From: Pasteurellaceae bacterium
GTDB taxonomy: Bacteria; Pseudomonadota; Gammaproteobacteria; Enterobacterales; Pasteurellaceae
DNA: 6,875 bases
Assembly: GCA_900756875.1 (NCBI GenBank)
Contig: CAAELW010000091.1
Location: forward strand, 1-6,875
Direction: 5' to 3'
Shown here: one piece after another, positions 1-6,810 of the stretch
Numbering within the stretch: the stretch's first letter is position 1
Layout of the letters: each line of letters opens with the position of its first letter
The notes under the pieces: model-generated
Seen by the model: only the letters and a program-made list of their open reading frames with translations
Databases searched by the model: none
What the model was told of the DNA's origin: nothing
Made by a program: the position numbers and the translations under genes

Positions 1-52
1 ATCTTAAAATAGTAAGATAGCCTGCAATTTAAGGCAGATATGATGTTTTTCT

Positions 53-901
53 ATGTATTCTATTGAACATAAAAATGCAGTGATTAGTATTTCAACGGCG
101 GATAAACGCCGAAATCACATTATCGATCAATTCGGTCAGAAACAAATTCCCTTTGAATTTTTTGATGCATTCACACCTTCTGATCGACTTGACGCTCATT
201 TACAGCGTTATCTTCCAAATGTTGAAGCTACATCAAAGCTCACGGCAGGTGAGAAGGGATGTTTGATGAGCCACTTCATGCTATGGAAAAAGTGTGTTGA
301 CGATAATTTAGATTATATTTCTATTTTTGAGGATGATATTCTGCTTGGTGAGCATGCCGAACAATTTCTTGCGAATGATGAATGGCTAAAAGTGCGGTTC
401 AATTTTCAAGAGATTTTTGTTTTGCGTTTAGAAACCTTTTTAATGCCTGTTCAGTTAGAACATCAGCAACAAATTTTACCTTTTCAAAAAAGAACCATTG
501 ATATTTTAAAATCAAAGCATTTTGGTACAGCAGGTTATATTATTTCCAATGGCGCTGCGAAATACCTCATTAATCTATTTGAAAAACTCGCCATAGAGGA
601 AATCAAAGCAATTGATGAGATCATGTTTAATGAACAGATTAATGTCGGTGTCTATCAAGTCTATCAACTTAACCCAGCCATTTGCGTGCAAGAATTGCAG
701 TTAAATCAAGAGAATAGCTTATTGGTAAGTGACTTGCAGCAAGAGCGTAAAAAAAATACGGCAGTGCACACCAAGAAAACATTGAAACAGCGTTTGACTC
801 GGATAAAAGAAAATATTATACGAGCGCTAAATAAAGAAAAATGGAAAGAACAACAACGTCTGAAAGAAATGCAAGGTAAAGAAATTGTTCGTTTTATGTA
901 G
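53..901 (+). CDS. lic2A: Lic2A-type LPS beta-galactosyltransferase (GT25)
   Basis: The 282-residue product is a family GT25 glycosyltransferase. Residues 8-14 form the first beta strand (NAVISIS), residues 66-74 carry GEKGCLMSH, and residues 91-96 carry IFEDDI, the acidic metal/donor-binding motif. IDE at 187-189 is a further conserved acidic site. The C-terminal 50 residues are highly basic and amphipathic, ending KEIVRFM, which suits a cytoplasmic enzyme attached to the inner membrane. In H. influenzae, Lic2A adds beta-1,4-galactose to a core glucose, and the gene lies next to ksgA, as here; both points are from memory of that system. H. influenzae lic2A begins with a CAAT tract coding for repeated SINQ; here there is none, and the protein starts directly at YSIEHKNAV. 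ATG 53 lacks a good ribosome-binding site and an in-frame TGA lies at 41-43. AAGG at 31-34 instead serves out-of-frame ATGs at 40 and 43. TAAAAT at 5-10 could be a −10 box. Another GT25 specificity such as Lex2B-like is possible. Confidence 0.82.
   Translation: MYSIEHKNAVISISTADKRRNHIIDQFGQKQIPFEFFDAFTPSDRLDAHLQRYLPNVEATSKLTAGEKGCLMSHFMLWKKCVDDNLDYISIFEDDILLGEHAEQFLANDEWLKVRFNFQEIFVLRLETFLMPVQLEHQQQILPFQKRTIDILKSKHFGTAGYIISNGAAKYLINLFEKLAIEEIKAIDEIMFNEQINVGVYQVYQLNPAICVQELQLNQENSLLVSDLQQERKKNTAVHTKKTLKQRLTRIKENIIRALNKEKWKEQQRLKEMQGKEIVRFM
390..398 (+). other. DNA uptake signal sequence (USS) core
   Basis: An exact AAGTGCGGT, preceded by AAA and followed by the AT-rich TCAATTTTC, inside lic2A, where it encodes part of LKVRF. 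This is the 9-bp core recognised during competence in the Haemophilus USS group. It marks lic2A as a long-term resident of this gene pool. Confidence 0.9.
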
Positions 902-923
902 ATAGGCTGATGAAATACTTTAT

Positions 924-947
924 ATAGGCTTAATCTCTTAAGCCTAT
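924..947. terminator. Hairpin between convergent lic2A and GT8 genes
   Basis: A perfect 10-bp stem, ATAGGCTTAA / TTAAGCCTAT, with a TCTC loop, lies 22 nt after the lic2A stop and 78 nt after the GT8 stop on the other strand. The symmetric position between convergent genes suggests a two-way terminator. Neither side has a proper U-run (TAGTAAAAAG on the right, ATACTTT on the left), so intrinsic termination may be weak. The rest of the 124-bp gap shows nothing clear. Confidence 0.5.
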
Positions 948-1025
948 TAGTAAAAAGTGATTTACACGTAAAATCAAAGTGATGAGACGCTAAACATCAA
1001 TGAAGTAGGTTGTTATTTTAGAAAA

Positions 1026-1916
1026 TTAAAAGATATGATAGACAAATTTATATTTTATTTCTCTAATGAATCTTCTTACCTTTGTTCTAAAGTCAACAAC
1101 ATCAAAATCAGCCTTAAAAGCGGGATAACTATTGCAGATTTCCTTAAATAGTGAATACCCTAAATTAGCTTTTAAGTGAGAACTTCGGCTAGACCAAAAC
1201 TTATCTGGTCCAGGATAATGGTAAATAACTGCGGGAAATTGAATTTCTCGTTCTTTTCGATATTTTATATAGCCAGATTCAGATGGCGTGAAGTTAAATC
1301 TTGTATTTATAAACTTAACATCGTCTTTGAATATACCATTTAAGATATCTTGATCTTGATACTTTATAACATCCTTATATTTATTTAACCAAGTTAGACT
1401 CATCTCTAGAACATTTAATTCTCGCCATCTTTGCATATTGATAAGAAGCACTCCGGCATTAAAATAATGATGATTTTCTAAGCCAATTTTAGTTTTGTAA
1501 TCAGGTTGCTCAATTTCAATAAAGAAATCCTTACATGCAGCAAGTGAATACTGTTCGATATCAGTATTCCATAAATCATCTAATGAACCATTCGTTAGGG
1601 TATCAACATCAATATAAAGTAACTTATCTACATCAGGGATATATTGAGTTATATTTAATCTGGCATAGGTTGCTAAAGAAATATAATTTATTGTAATAGG
1701 AAAGTTAGCAAATTCATCTTTATCTACGCTTATAAACTTGATACTTTTGCCATGATTGCAAACAATATTAGCTATAATTTCTTTGTTGCTATTATTAATA
1801 CCAAAATCCAAAACATAGAAACAAATTTCAGATTTAGAATTATTTCTTAATACACTTAATATGCTAACGGCTAAATATGGTGCATAGTTATTATCAGATG
1901 AAAACGCGATATTCAT
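1026..1916 (-). CDS. LgtC-like family GT8 glycosyltransferase, probable LPS galactosyltransferase
   Basis: The 296-residue enzyme aligns along its length with LgtC, the Neisseria/Haemophilus alpha-1,4-galactosyltransferase that caps lactose on LPS. Visible motifs are MNIAFSSDNNYAPYLAVSI at the N-terminus, ATYARL at 82-87, the metal-binding DxD in YIDVDTL (D103, D105), YFNAGVLLIN at 151-160, YQDQDILNG at 186-194 (D188, Q189), RFNFTP at 206-211 and HYPGP from H233. D103, D105, D188 and Q189 carry the same numbers I recall for N. meningitidis LgtC, which supports starting at this ATG rather than at the in-frame GTG at 1928. This ATG lies one base after the ksgA stop, so translation is probably coupled. 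The segment before the catalytic His is about 11 residues shorter than in LgtC and differs in sequence, so acceptor or donor may differ. The C-terminus (about 277-292) is rich in Lys and Arg, like the membrane-binding tail of LgtC. There is no GACA repeat as in H. influenzae lgtC. The gene is visibly AT-richer than ksgA. Confidence 0.85.
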   Translation of the reverse strand: MNIAFSSDNNYAPYLAVSILSVLRNNSKSEICFYVLDFGINNSNKEIIANIVCNHGKSIKFISVDKDEFANFPITINYISLATYARLNITQYIPDVDKLLYIDVDTLTNGSLDDLWNTDIEQYSLAACKDFFIEIEQPDYKTKIGLENHHYFNAGVLLINMQRWRELNVLEMSLTWLNKYKDVIKYQDQDILNGIFKDDVKFINTRFNFTPSESGYIKYRKEREIQFPAVIYHYPGPDKFWSSRSSHLKANLGYSLFKEICNSYPAFKADFDVVDFRTKVRRFIREIKYKFVYHIF

Positions 1917-1917
1917 A

Positions 1918-2784
1918 TTAGTCTTCACTTAACTCTAAAAATTTATCTCCATCTAAATCAGCTGGTGGATTATCCGCTAGCCAGTTCGCTAAACGCGCAT
2001 AATCTGCGATAGCTAAATTTTCTGCACGTGCATTTAAATCAATACCAAGTGCGGTCAGATTTTCGGCTGAAAATAATGTTGAAAGCGCATTACGCAGCGT
2101 TTTACGGCGTTGATTGAATGCTTGGGAGCAAACACGGTTCAGCCAATATAAATCTTTTACAGGGTGCGGCAATTCTTTATGAGGAATTAAACGCACAACA
2201 GCTGAATCCACTTTCGGTGCAGGTTTGAAGGCCGAAGGTGGCACTTCAAGTACAGGCATTACTTGGCAGAAATATTGCGCCATAATGGTTAAACGACCGT
2301 AAGCTTTGCTATTTGGCCCTGCGCATAAGCGTTTGACCACTTCTTTTTGCAGCATGAAGTGCATATCTTGAATCACATCATGATACTTAAATAAGTGGAA
2401 CATCAATGGGGTAGAAATGTTATAAGGTAAGTTACCAAACACGCGTAATTTCTGACCTTTTTCTTCTAAATTCTCTTTTGTATAAAGCTCACCAAAATCA
2501 AATTGCATCGCATCCGTTTCAACCACGGTGAGCTTTTGATGTAAAAACGGATGATGACGTAAACGTTCAGCAAGGTCTCGGTCAAGCTCGACTACAGTAA
2601 GATGATCGACAAGTTCACCAACAGGCTCTGTTAATGCACCAAGTCCTGGGCCAATTTCTACTAAGAATTGATTCGGTTGTGGGTGAATTGCCGCCACGAT
2701 GCCTTGAATTACAGAGGTATCATGTAAAAAGTTTTGTCCAAAGCGTTTACGGGCTGTATGGCCTAAGTGTTTTTTTGAGTTCAT
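1918..2784 (-). CDS. ksgA: 16S rRNA (adenine1518-N6/adenine1519-N6)-dimethyltransferase RsmA/KsgA
   Basis: RsmA dimethylates two adjacent adenines in the 3'-terminal hairpin of 16S rRNA (helix 45) using S-adenosylmethionine, late in 30S assembly; loss gives kasugamycin resistance. The 288-residue protein has the usual length. [14 protein letters not shown] at 9-22 is the N-terminal signature. [13 protein letters not shown] at 42-54 is the AdoMet-binding glycine loop, E66 is the probable ribose-binding acid, D91 sits in TDAMQF, and FGNLPY at 116-121 is motif IV for the target adenine. [10 protein letters not shown] lies in the C-terminal domain. No strong ribosome-binding site precedes ATG 2784. 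The gene starts 41 nt after losB and runs into the GT8 gene with a 1-nt gap, with no terminator on either side, so it sits within an LPS operon. A weak promoter inside the end of losB cannot be excluded (TATAAA- and TATCAT-like boxes). Confidence 0.98.
   Translation of the reverse strand: MNSKKHLGHTARKRFGQNFLHDTSVIQGIVAAIHPQPNQFLVEIGPGLGALTEPVGELVDHLTVVELDRDLAERLRHHPFLHQKLTVVETDAMQFDFGELYTKENLEEKGQKLRVFGNLPYNISTPLMFHLFKYHDVIQDMHFMLQKEVVKRLCAGPNSKAYGRLTIMAQYFCQVMPVLEVPPSAFKPAPKVDSAVVRLIPHKELPHPVKDLYWLNRVCSQAFNQRRKTLRNALSTLFSAENLTALGIDLNARAENLAIADYARLANWLADNPPADLDGDKFLELSED
2047..2055 (+). other. DNA uptake signal sequence (USS) core in ksgA
   Basis: An exact AAGTGCGGT followed by CAGATTTTC, fitting the extended USS consensus with an AT-rich 3' side. 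It lies antisense within the 3' half of ksgA. Confidence 0.9.
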
Positions 2785-2825
2785 AAAAATAGTCTAGTAA
2801 ATGATAAAGTTTGTGGTTTATATCT

Positions 2826-3857
2826 TTAAATATCTAGCCACTCTGGTTTTATTTCTCTCGGGGAGATCTCATTAACATTATCATGGTAATGAAGAATATG
2901 GCATACATTCTTTGAATTAGGATGCCAATGCGTAAAATTTTCTTTGTCTTGCGAGTAAAAACAAATCATAGGTTTATTTAACCCGGAAGCAATATGAATA
3001 GTTGATGTATCAACTGAAATAAGTAGAGCGCAATTTCTAATCAACTCAATTGTATGATAGATCGTTGTGTGAGGATTTGGATAAACAAATACATCATTAA
3101 ATTGGTTAGCGATTCTACTTAAATGCTCATGAGTATCTGGTGTTGAGAGTAAGACTAATGGACATTTATGATGACTTATAATATATGCTAAGTAATCTAT
3201 AATGTGAGTATCGTTAAATTTTCTATTTTTCCCCGCACCATAGAAGTTAATTGTAATAAAGTTATTTAACTGGTTATCAGTCATAAACTGAAGGATTTCT
3301 TCTTTAGTTGAGCCATCTTGTGGAATGTCATAACTATCATTACTTAGACTGATGTTTGACTGAGCTAAAGCCTCTTTGTAAATTTCTGAAAAATGGCCGT
3401 CTTTAGTAATATTTATATTAAAAATATTATAATCTGCTTTTCTATAGCCGATATAATTTTGGGCATTGATTATTCTCAATAGCAGTAAGTCTCGGTTTCT
3501 AAGCACGATGGTAGGGTCAATGACAACATCGTATCTCTCTTTTCTAATAAATAGCGCTGTCTTGATGTAATCGAGAATGTTTCTTTTCTTTACAAGATAA
3601 ATTTCATCAATGTTATGGTTTCTTTGAAACAGATAAGCGTTCTGTTTCGTGCAGATGACACCAATTTTTATCAAAGGGTTAAATTTCTTTATTTCCCGAA
3701 AAACAAAAGAGCTCACGATATAGTCGCCAATTTTCCCATCTTGTCGCAAAAATAAGAAACTCTTAGGATGTTCAACACTTTGGAGATTGTTGGATCTTGA
3801 TGATTTATCGAGTATCCATTTCCCCATTTTTAACCTTAGGGCTTTTAGCTTATTCAT
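2826..3857 (-). CDS. losB: LPS heptosyltransferase, family GT9 (LosB-like)
   Basis: The 343-residue protein is a GT9 ADP-heptose:LPS heptosyltransferase. The N-terminal domain has FLRQDGKIGDYIVSS at 36-50, the family's glycine-rich acceptor-side loop. The C-terminal domain has SVDTSTIHIASGLNKP at 281-296, the D-T-S-x-x-H-x-A nucleotide-sugar motif, followed by CFYSQ. Position decides the name: in a subset of nontypeable H. influenzae, losA and losB lie between infA and ksgA (from memory of published work). LosB adds D-glycero-D-manno-heptose to the outer core, first shown for the H. ducreyi homologue. The chosen ATG overlaps the losA stop as ATGAATAA (8 nt), the classic coupled arrangement. 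A TTG four codons upstream is a poorer start. The gene is AT-rich and I see no exact USS core in it, unlike ksgA and lic2A. Confidence 0.85.
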   Translation of the reverse strand: MNKLKALRLKMGKWILDKSSRSNNLQSVEHPKSFLFLRQDGKIGDYIVSSFVFREIKKFNPLIKIGVICTKQNAYLFQRNHNIDEIYLVKKRNILDYIKTALFIRKERYDVVIDPTIVLRNRDLLLLRIINAQNYIGYRKADYNIFNINITKDGHFSEIYKEALAQSNISLSNDSYDIPQDGSTKEEILQFMTDNQLNNFITINFYGAGKNRKFNDTHIIDYLAYIISHHKCPLVLLSTPDTHEHLSRIANQFNDVFVYPNPHTTIYHTIELIRNCALLISVDTSTIHIASGLNKPMICFYSQDKENFTHWHPNSKNVCHILHYHDNVNEISPREIKPEWLDI

Positions 3858-4527
3858 ATCGATGTTCAATTTTGTCTATCTCTGAGTCACTATTTAATCC
3901 TCTAAATACACATGGTGGTTCAATACCATAGGTGTCAACACGTGTTTTTTGGATTAATCCCGTCAGATAATCAGCAGGCAGTCTTATTGGATAAGCGTAG
4001 TTAAGTAATTTTTTAGCACCAGATAGTGTAATTAAATAAGCGGTTGCATAGATAATACATCTTTTTGAGTTTTTTGAAGGCGCCTTGTAATGTGCAAGTC
4101 TATATCCTTCCACAATCCGTTTCTTAAAGAAATGAGATTTAACTTTTCCGTGATCAAAAAAGATCAACTCATGATTTTTATTAATTTTATTGAGCGTATC
4201 TTCAACAATTTCCTTAAAGTGCTGAGAAACGATCGCATCGTCTTCAAGAATAATGGCACTTTTAATATTGTTTTCTACCATGTGCTCATAAACTTTAATA
4301 TGGCTGATTGCACAGCCAATTTCGCCGAGCGTTAAGGGCTTAGGTGAAAAATAGTGTTTCGGATAGAAATCATAATCAACAGATTCTAATACGGAAGCGG
4401 GAAGTTTTTTCCCATCTGTCGCATCAAAAAAAGTAAAGTCCAACCCCAAACCAGAAAGGCGTTTAGCAATATTTTCTCTTCTTGTTGAATTTTTTAAACT
4501 AATTACAATTATTTTAGGTATAGCCAT
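3850..4527 (-). CDS. losA: LPS outer-core glycosyltransferase, family GT25 (LosA-like)
   Basis: The 225-residue GT25 enzyme has IIVISLKNSTRREN at 6-19, the family's first strand with the conserved NS-RR, LGEIGCAISH at 68-77, ILEDDA at 93-98 as the acidic catalytic motif, and ADYLTG at 185-190. The H. ducreyi homologue LosA is a galactosyltransferase acting on the heptose placed by LosB; the same role is inferred here. The start at 4527 is chosen because AAGGG lies 6 nt upstream and the family begins MxxxKIIVISL; the ATG at 4551 has no ribosome-binding site and would add eight residues. In nontypeable H. influenzae this gene contains tandem CGAGCATA octamers that switch it on and off. Here the site encodes KVYEH and the octamers are degenerate, so the frame looks fixed on. 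It is the first gene of the probable losA-losB-ksgA-GT8 operon. Confidence 0.85.
   Translation of the reverse strand: MAIPKIIVISLKNSTRRENIAKRLSGLGLDFTFFDATDGKKLPASVLESVDYDFYPKHYFSPKPLTLGEIGCAISHIKVYEHMVENNIKSAIILEDDAIVSQHFKEIVEDTLNKINKNHELIFFDHGKVKSHFFKKRIVEGYRLAHYKAPSKNSKRCIIYATAYLITLSGAKKLLNYAYPIRLPADYLTGLIQKTRVDTYGIEPPCVFRGLNSDSEIDKIEHRYE
4281..4296 (-). other. Degenerate octanucleotide phase-variation site of losA
   Basis: On the coding strand this reads AAAGTTTATGAGCACA and encodes KVYEH (residues 78-82) plus the first base of M83. Two exact CGAGCATA units at the same place would encode RAYEH in the same frame, matching the two-copy 'on' allele I recall for nontypeable H. influenzae. 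Unit one matches CGAGCATA at 4 of 8 bases and unit two at 6 of 8, so no tandem repeat remains for slippage. Confidence 0.6.
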
Positions 4528-4533
4528 AAATAA

Positions 4534-4538
4534 CCCTT
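4534..4538 (-). promoter_or_regulatory. Ribosome-binding site that fixes the losA start
   Basis: AAGGG on the − strand, six bases before ATG 4527. It supports the shorter losA product over the ATG at 4551. It lies within a small inverted repeat AACCC-TT-GGGTT (4532-4543), whose loop is too short to form a stable hairpin. Confidence 0.7.
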
Positions 4539-4646
4539 GGGTTGAAGTCATTGGTTTACATACAAATTGACGAAAATCTGAGTAAAGTTTGCTTTAGCCT
4601 TTTTAGATAGAACAGTCTTCTTGGAAAGTGGATACCATATAAGGCC

Positions 4647-4694
4647 TAGATCTTACTGGTTTCGAATGCTAAATTAAATTTTCTACCAGATCTA
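4647..4694. repeat. Inverted repeat TAGATCT / AGATCTA in the losA leader
   Basis: TAGATCT at 4647-4653 and AGATCTA at 4688-4694 are perfect inverted copies 34 nt apart. A second pairing, CTGGT 4656-4660 with ACCAG 4685-4689, lies inside and competes for the same bases. If losA transcription starts near 4710, this would be in its 5' leader of about 180 nt. No function is assigned and chance is possible. Confidence 0.3.
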
Positions 4695-4716
4695 CTTTTT
4701 AAAATATTATAATCGA

Positions 4717-4744
4717 ATTATTGAAAAAATAATGGGGATTTCAA
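4717..4744 (-). promoter_or_regulatory. Candidate promoter for the losA operon
   Basis: On the − strand, TTGAAA (4744-4739) is followed after 16 nt by AATAAT (4722-4717), each box one base from consensus. Transcription would start near 4710 and run into losA. A perfect TATAAT at 4711-4706 is an alternative −10 box but has no good −35 at the right distance. Prediction only. Confidence 0.4.
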
Positions 4745-4750
4745 TAAAAT
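4721..4750 (+). promoter_or_regulatory. Candidate upstream promoter (P1) for infA
   Basis: TTGAAA at 4721-4726 and TAAAAT at 4745-4750 with an 18-nt spacer, each box one base from consensus. It occupies almost the same bases as the leftward losA promoter candidate. E. coli infA is also known to use two promoters, which makes a second start plausible. Confidence 0.35.
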
Positions 4751-4762
4751 ACTATTTTAATC

Positions 4763-5075
<313 letters not shown>

Positions 5076-5090
5076 TTTAGAAATGAAAAG

Positions 5091-5121
5091 AAAAGCCGAT
5101 ATGTTGATATCGGCTTTTTTT
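5091..5121 (+). terminator. Rho-independent terminator of infA
   Basis: A 12-bp stem, AAAAGCCGATAT / ATATCGGCTTTT, with a GTTG loop and seven T's at 5115-5121, starting 15 nt after the infA stop. The A-rich left arm may also let it work weakly in reverse. Confidence 0.93.
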
Positions 5122-5143
5122 GTTTGAAAAGCGTACAAATTAT

Positions 5144-5171
5144 TTGAAGTCTGAAAAAAAATCTGTATAAT
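5144..5171 (+). promoter_or_regulatory. Promoter of the rpsF-priB-rpsR-rplI operon
   Basis: TTGAAG at 5144-5149, a 16-nt spacer with an A-tract, and a perfect TATAAT at 5166-5171. The discriminator CAGCGCCC is GC-rich, a hallmark of stringently controlled ribosomal promoters. The expected start is about 5178. Confidence 0.8.
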
Positions 5172-5179
5172 CAGCGCCC

Positions 5180-5260
5180 TTAGCCACGTTCATTTTTTCG
5201 TTCCTTGCCTTTGCAGATTGGTGGCTAATCTACGTCAAAGGCTGATTAACCCGTAAGGAG
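5180..5260 (+). promoter_or_regulatory. rpsF mRNA leader, S6:S18 autoregulatory element
   Basis: The 5' leader folds by eye into a long arm. TTCCTT (5201-5206) pairs with AAGGAG (5255-5260, one G-U), masking the rpsF ribosome-binding site. GCCTTTG (5207-5213) pairs with CAAAGGC (5236-5242), and AGATT (5215-5219) pairs with AATCT (5227-5231), closing a seven-base loop GGTGGCT. A 12-nt bulge (5243-5254) contains CCG at 5251-5253, next to the masked site. A bulged CCG beside the start site is the published hallmark of the S6:S18 leader, which mimics the 16S rRNA site of the S6-S18 pair. The likely role is therefore feedback repression of the operon by its own S6 and S18. TTAGCCAC at 5180-5187 is also complementary to GTGGCTAA at 5221-5228, which suggests a loop pseudoknot or an alternative fold. 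Confidence 0.75.
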
Positions 5261-5265
5261 CAGTA

Positions 5266-5629
5266 ATGCGTCACTACGAAATCGTGTTTATGGTTCATCC
5301 GGACCAAAGCGAGCAAGTACCAGGTATGATCGAACGTTACACAGGTTCTGTTAAAGAAGCTGGTGGTCAAGTTCATCGCCTAGAAGATTGGGGTCGTCGT
5401 CAATTAGCGTACCCAATTAACAAATTACACAAAGCACACTATGTGCTTATGAATGTAGAAGCGCCTCAACAAGTCATCGACGAGCTAGAAACGACTTTCC
5501 GTTATAACGATGCTGTATTACGCAGTCTTGTTATCCATACTAAGCACGCCGTAACCGAAGCGTCCCCAATGAAAGCGGCTAAAGAAGAACGTAAACCTTT
5601 AGCTGAAGTTGAAAACAACGATTTTGAGG

Positions 5630-5643
<14 letters not shown>
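5266..5643 (+). CDS. rpsF: 30S ribosomal protein S6
   Basis: The 125-residue protein is S6, which binds the central domain of 16S rRNA in the platform as a pair with S18. [21 protein letters not shown] is the N-terminal signature, [12 protein letters not shown] covers the central strand, and [13 protein letters not shown] the last strand. The C-terminal tail from about residue 100 is charged and ends in DFEDAEE, like the glutamate-tagged tail of enteric S6; the RimK target Glu-Glu end is present. The ribosome-binding site AAGGAG lies 5 nt upstream and is part of the leader arm. Its end overlaps priB by 14 nt. Confidence 0.99.
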
Positions 5644-6198
<555 letters not shown>

Positions 6199-6212
6199 GA
6201 AGGAGTTAGGAA

Positions 6213-6662
6213 ATGCAAGTAATTCTTTTAGATAAAATCGTTCACCTAGGTAACGTAGGTGATCAAGTTAATGTTAAATCTGGTTTCGCTCGTAACTTCT
6301 TAATCCCTCAAGGTAAAGCAGTTATGGCAACTAAAGCTAACATTGAACACTTTGAAACTCGTCGTGCAGAGTTAGAAGCAGCGGCAGCAGCAAGTTTAGC
6401 AGCAGCTCAAGCTCGTGCAGCACAAGTGACTGCATTAGGTTCTGTAACTATCGCATCTAAAGCTGGTGAGGAAGGTCGTTTATTCGGCGCAATCACTACT
6501 CGTGATGTAGCAGAAGCAGTAACTGCAGCAGGCGTTGAAATCGCGAAAAGCGAAGTTCGTTTACCAAACGGTCCAATCCGTACTCTTGGTGATCACGATG
6601 TTCGTTTCCAACTTCACGGCGAAGTATTTGCAACATTAGATGTTATCGTTGTTGCAGAATAA
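6213..6662 (+). CDS. rplI: 50S ribosomal protein L9
   Basis: The 149-residue L9 has its N-terminal rRNA-binding domain at 1-50 ([32 protein letters not shown]). A long alanine-rich connecting helix follows at about 45-75 ([22 protein letters not shown]), then the C-terminal globular domain with [13 protein letters not shown] and [20 protein letters not shown]9 binds 23S rRNA near the L1 stalk and reaches toward a neighbouring ribosome. AAGGAG at 6200-6205 is the ribosome-binding site. The start lies 14 nt after the rpsR stop, as last gene of the operon. The GCA-rich run at 6378-6406 simply encodes the Ala helix. Confidence 0.99.
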   Translation: MQVILLDKIVHLGNVGDQVNVKSGFARNFLIPQGKAVMATKANIEHFETRRAELEAAAAASLAAAQARAAQVTALGSVTIASKAGEEGRLFGAITTRDVAEAVTAAGVEIAKSEVRLPNGPIRTLGDHDVRFQLHGEVFATLDVIVVAE

Positions 6663-6684
6663 TTATCAAAGTATTTGATAAAAG

Positions 6685-6711
6685 AAAACCCGATGTAATG
6701 TCGGGTTTTTT
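6685..6711 (+). terminator. Rho-independent terminator of the rpsF-rplI operon
   Basis: A 9-bp stem, AAAACCCGA / TCGGGTTTT, with loop TGTAATG and six T's at 6706-6711, then GTTTTT. It is preceded, directly after the rplI stop, by a second AT-rich hairpin (TTATCAAA-GTA-TTTGATAA, 6663-6681) without a U-run, which may protect the 3' end or be incidental. Confidence 0.92.
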
Positions 6712-6756
6712 GTTTTTCTAGATTAAGAAAATATTTTGGTTATTCGTTGAGAATAA

Positions 6757-6786
6757 AAAAGTGCGGTCATTTTTGACCGCACTTTT
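6757..6786. terminator. Paired inverted uptake signals forming a bidirectional terminator
   Basis: AAAAGTGCGGTCA (6757-6769) and TGACCGCACTTTT (6774-6786) form a perfect 13-bp stem with a TTTT loop. Each arm holds a complete USS core (6759-6767 on +, 6776-6784 on −). U-runs exist in both directions (TTTT at 6783-6786 on +, six T's on − from 6760-6755). Inverted USS pairs serving as terminators are well known in Haemophilus. Here it stands 24 nt past the stop of the − strand gene and backs up the rplI terminator. Confidence 0.9.
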
Positions 6787-6810
6787 ACTTATCAATTTAG
6801 TATTTTTAAA

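Noticed and set aside
1917..1928. GTG start for the GT8 gene overlapping ksgA
   Set aside because: It would add four residues before the LgtC-like N-terminus, and the ATG at 1916 gives conserved catalytic numbering.
3858..3869. TTG start for losB
   Set aside because: The ATG at 3857 forms the typical ATGAATAA overlap with losA and is the stronger start codon.
4090..4335. 81-codon + strand reading frame inside losA
   Set aside because: Antisense to a clear GT25 gene, no ribosome-binding site, and low-complexity hydrophobic composition. It is a shadow frame.
4532..4543. AACCCTTGGGTT as a hairpin hiding the losA ribosome-binding site
   Set aside because: A 5-bp stem with only a 2-nt loop is not expected to form in RNA.
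6360..6425. GCA-rich run in rplI as a possible simple-sequence contingency repeat
   Set aside because: It is an irregular trinucleotide run in frame, encoding the Ala-rich connecting helix of L9; length change would not shift the frame.
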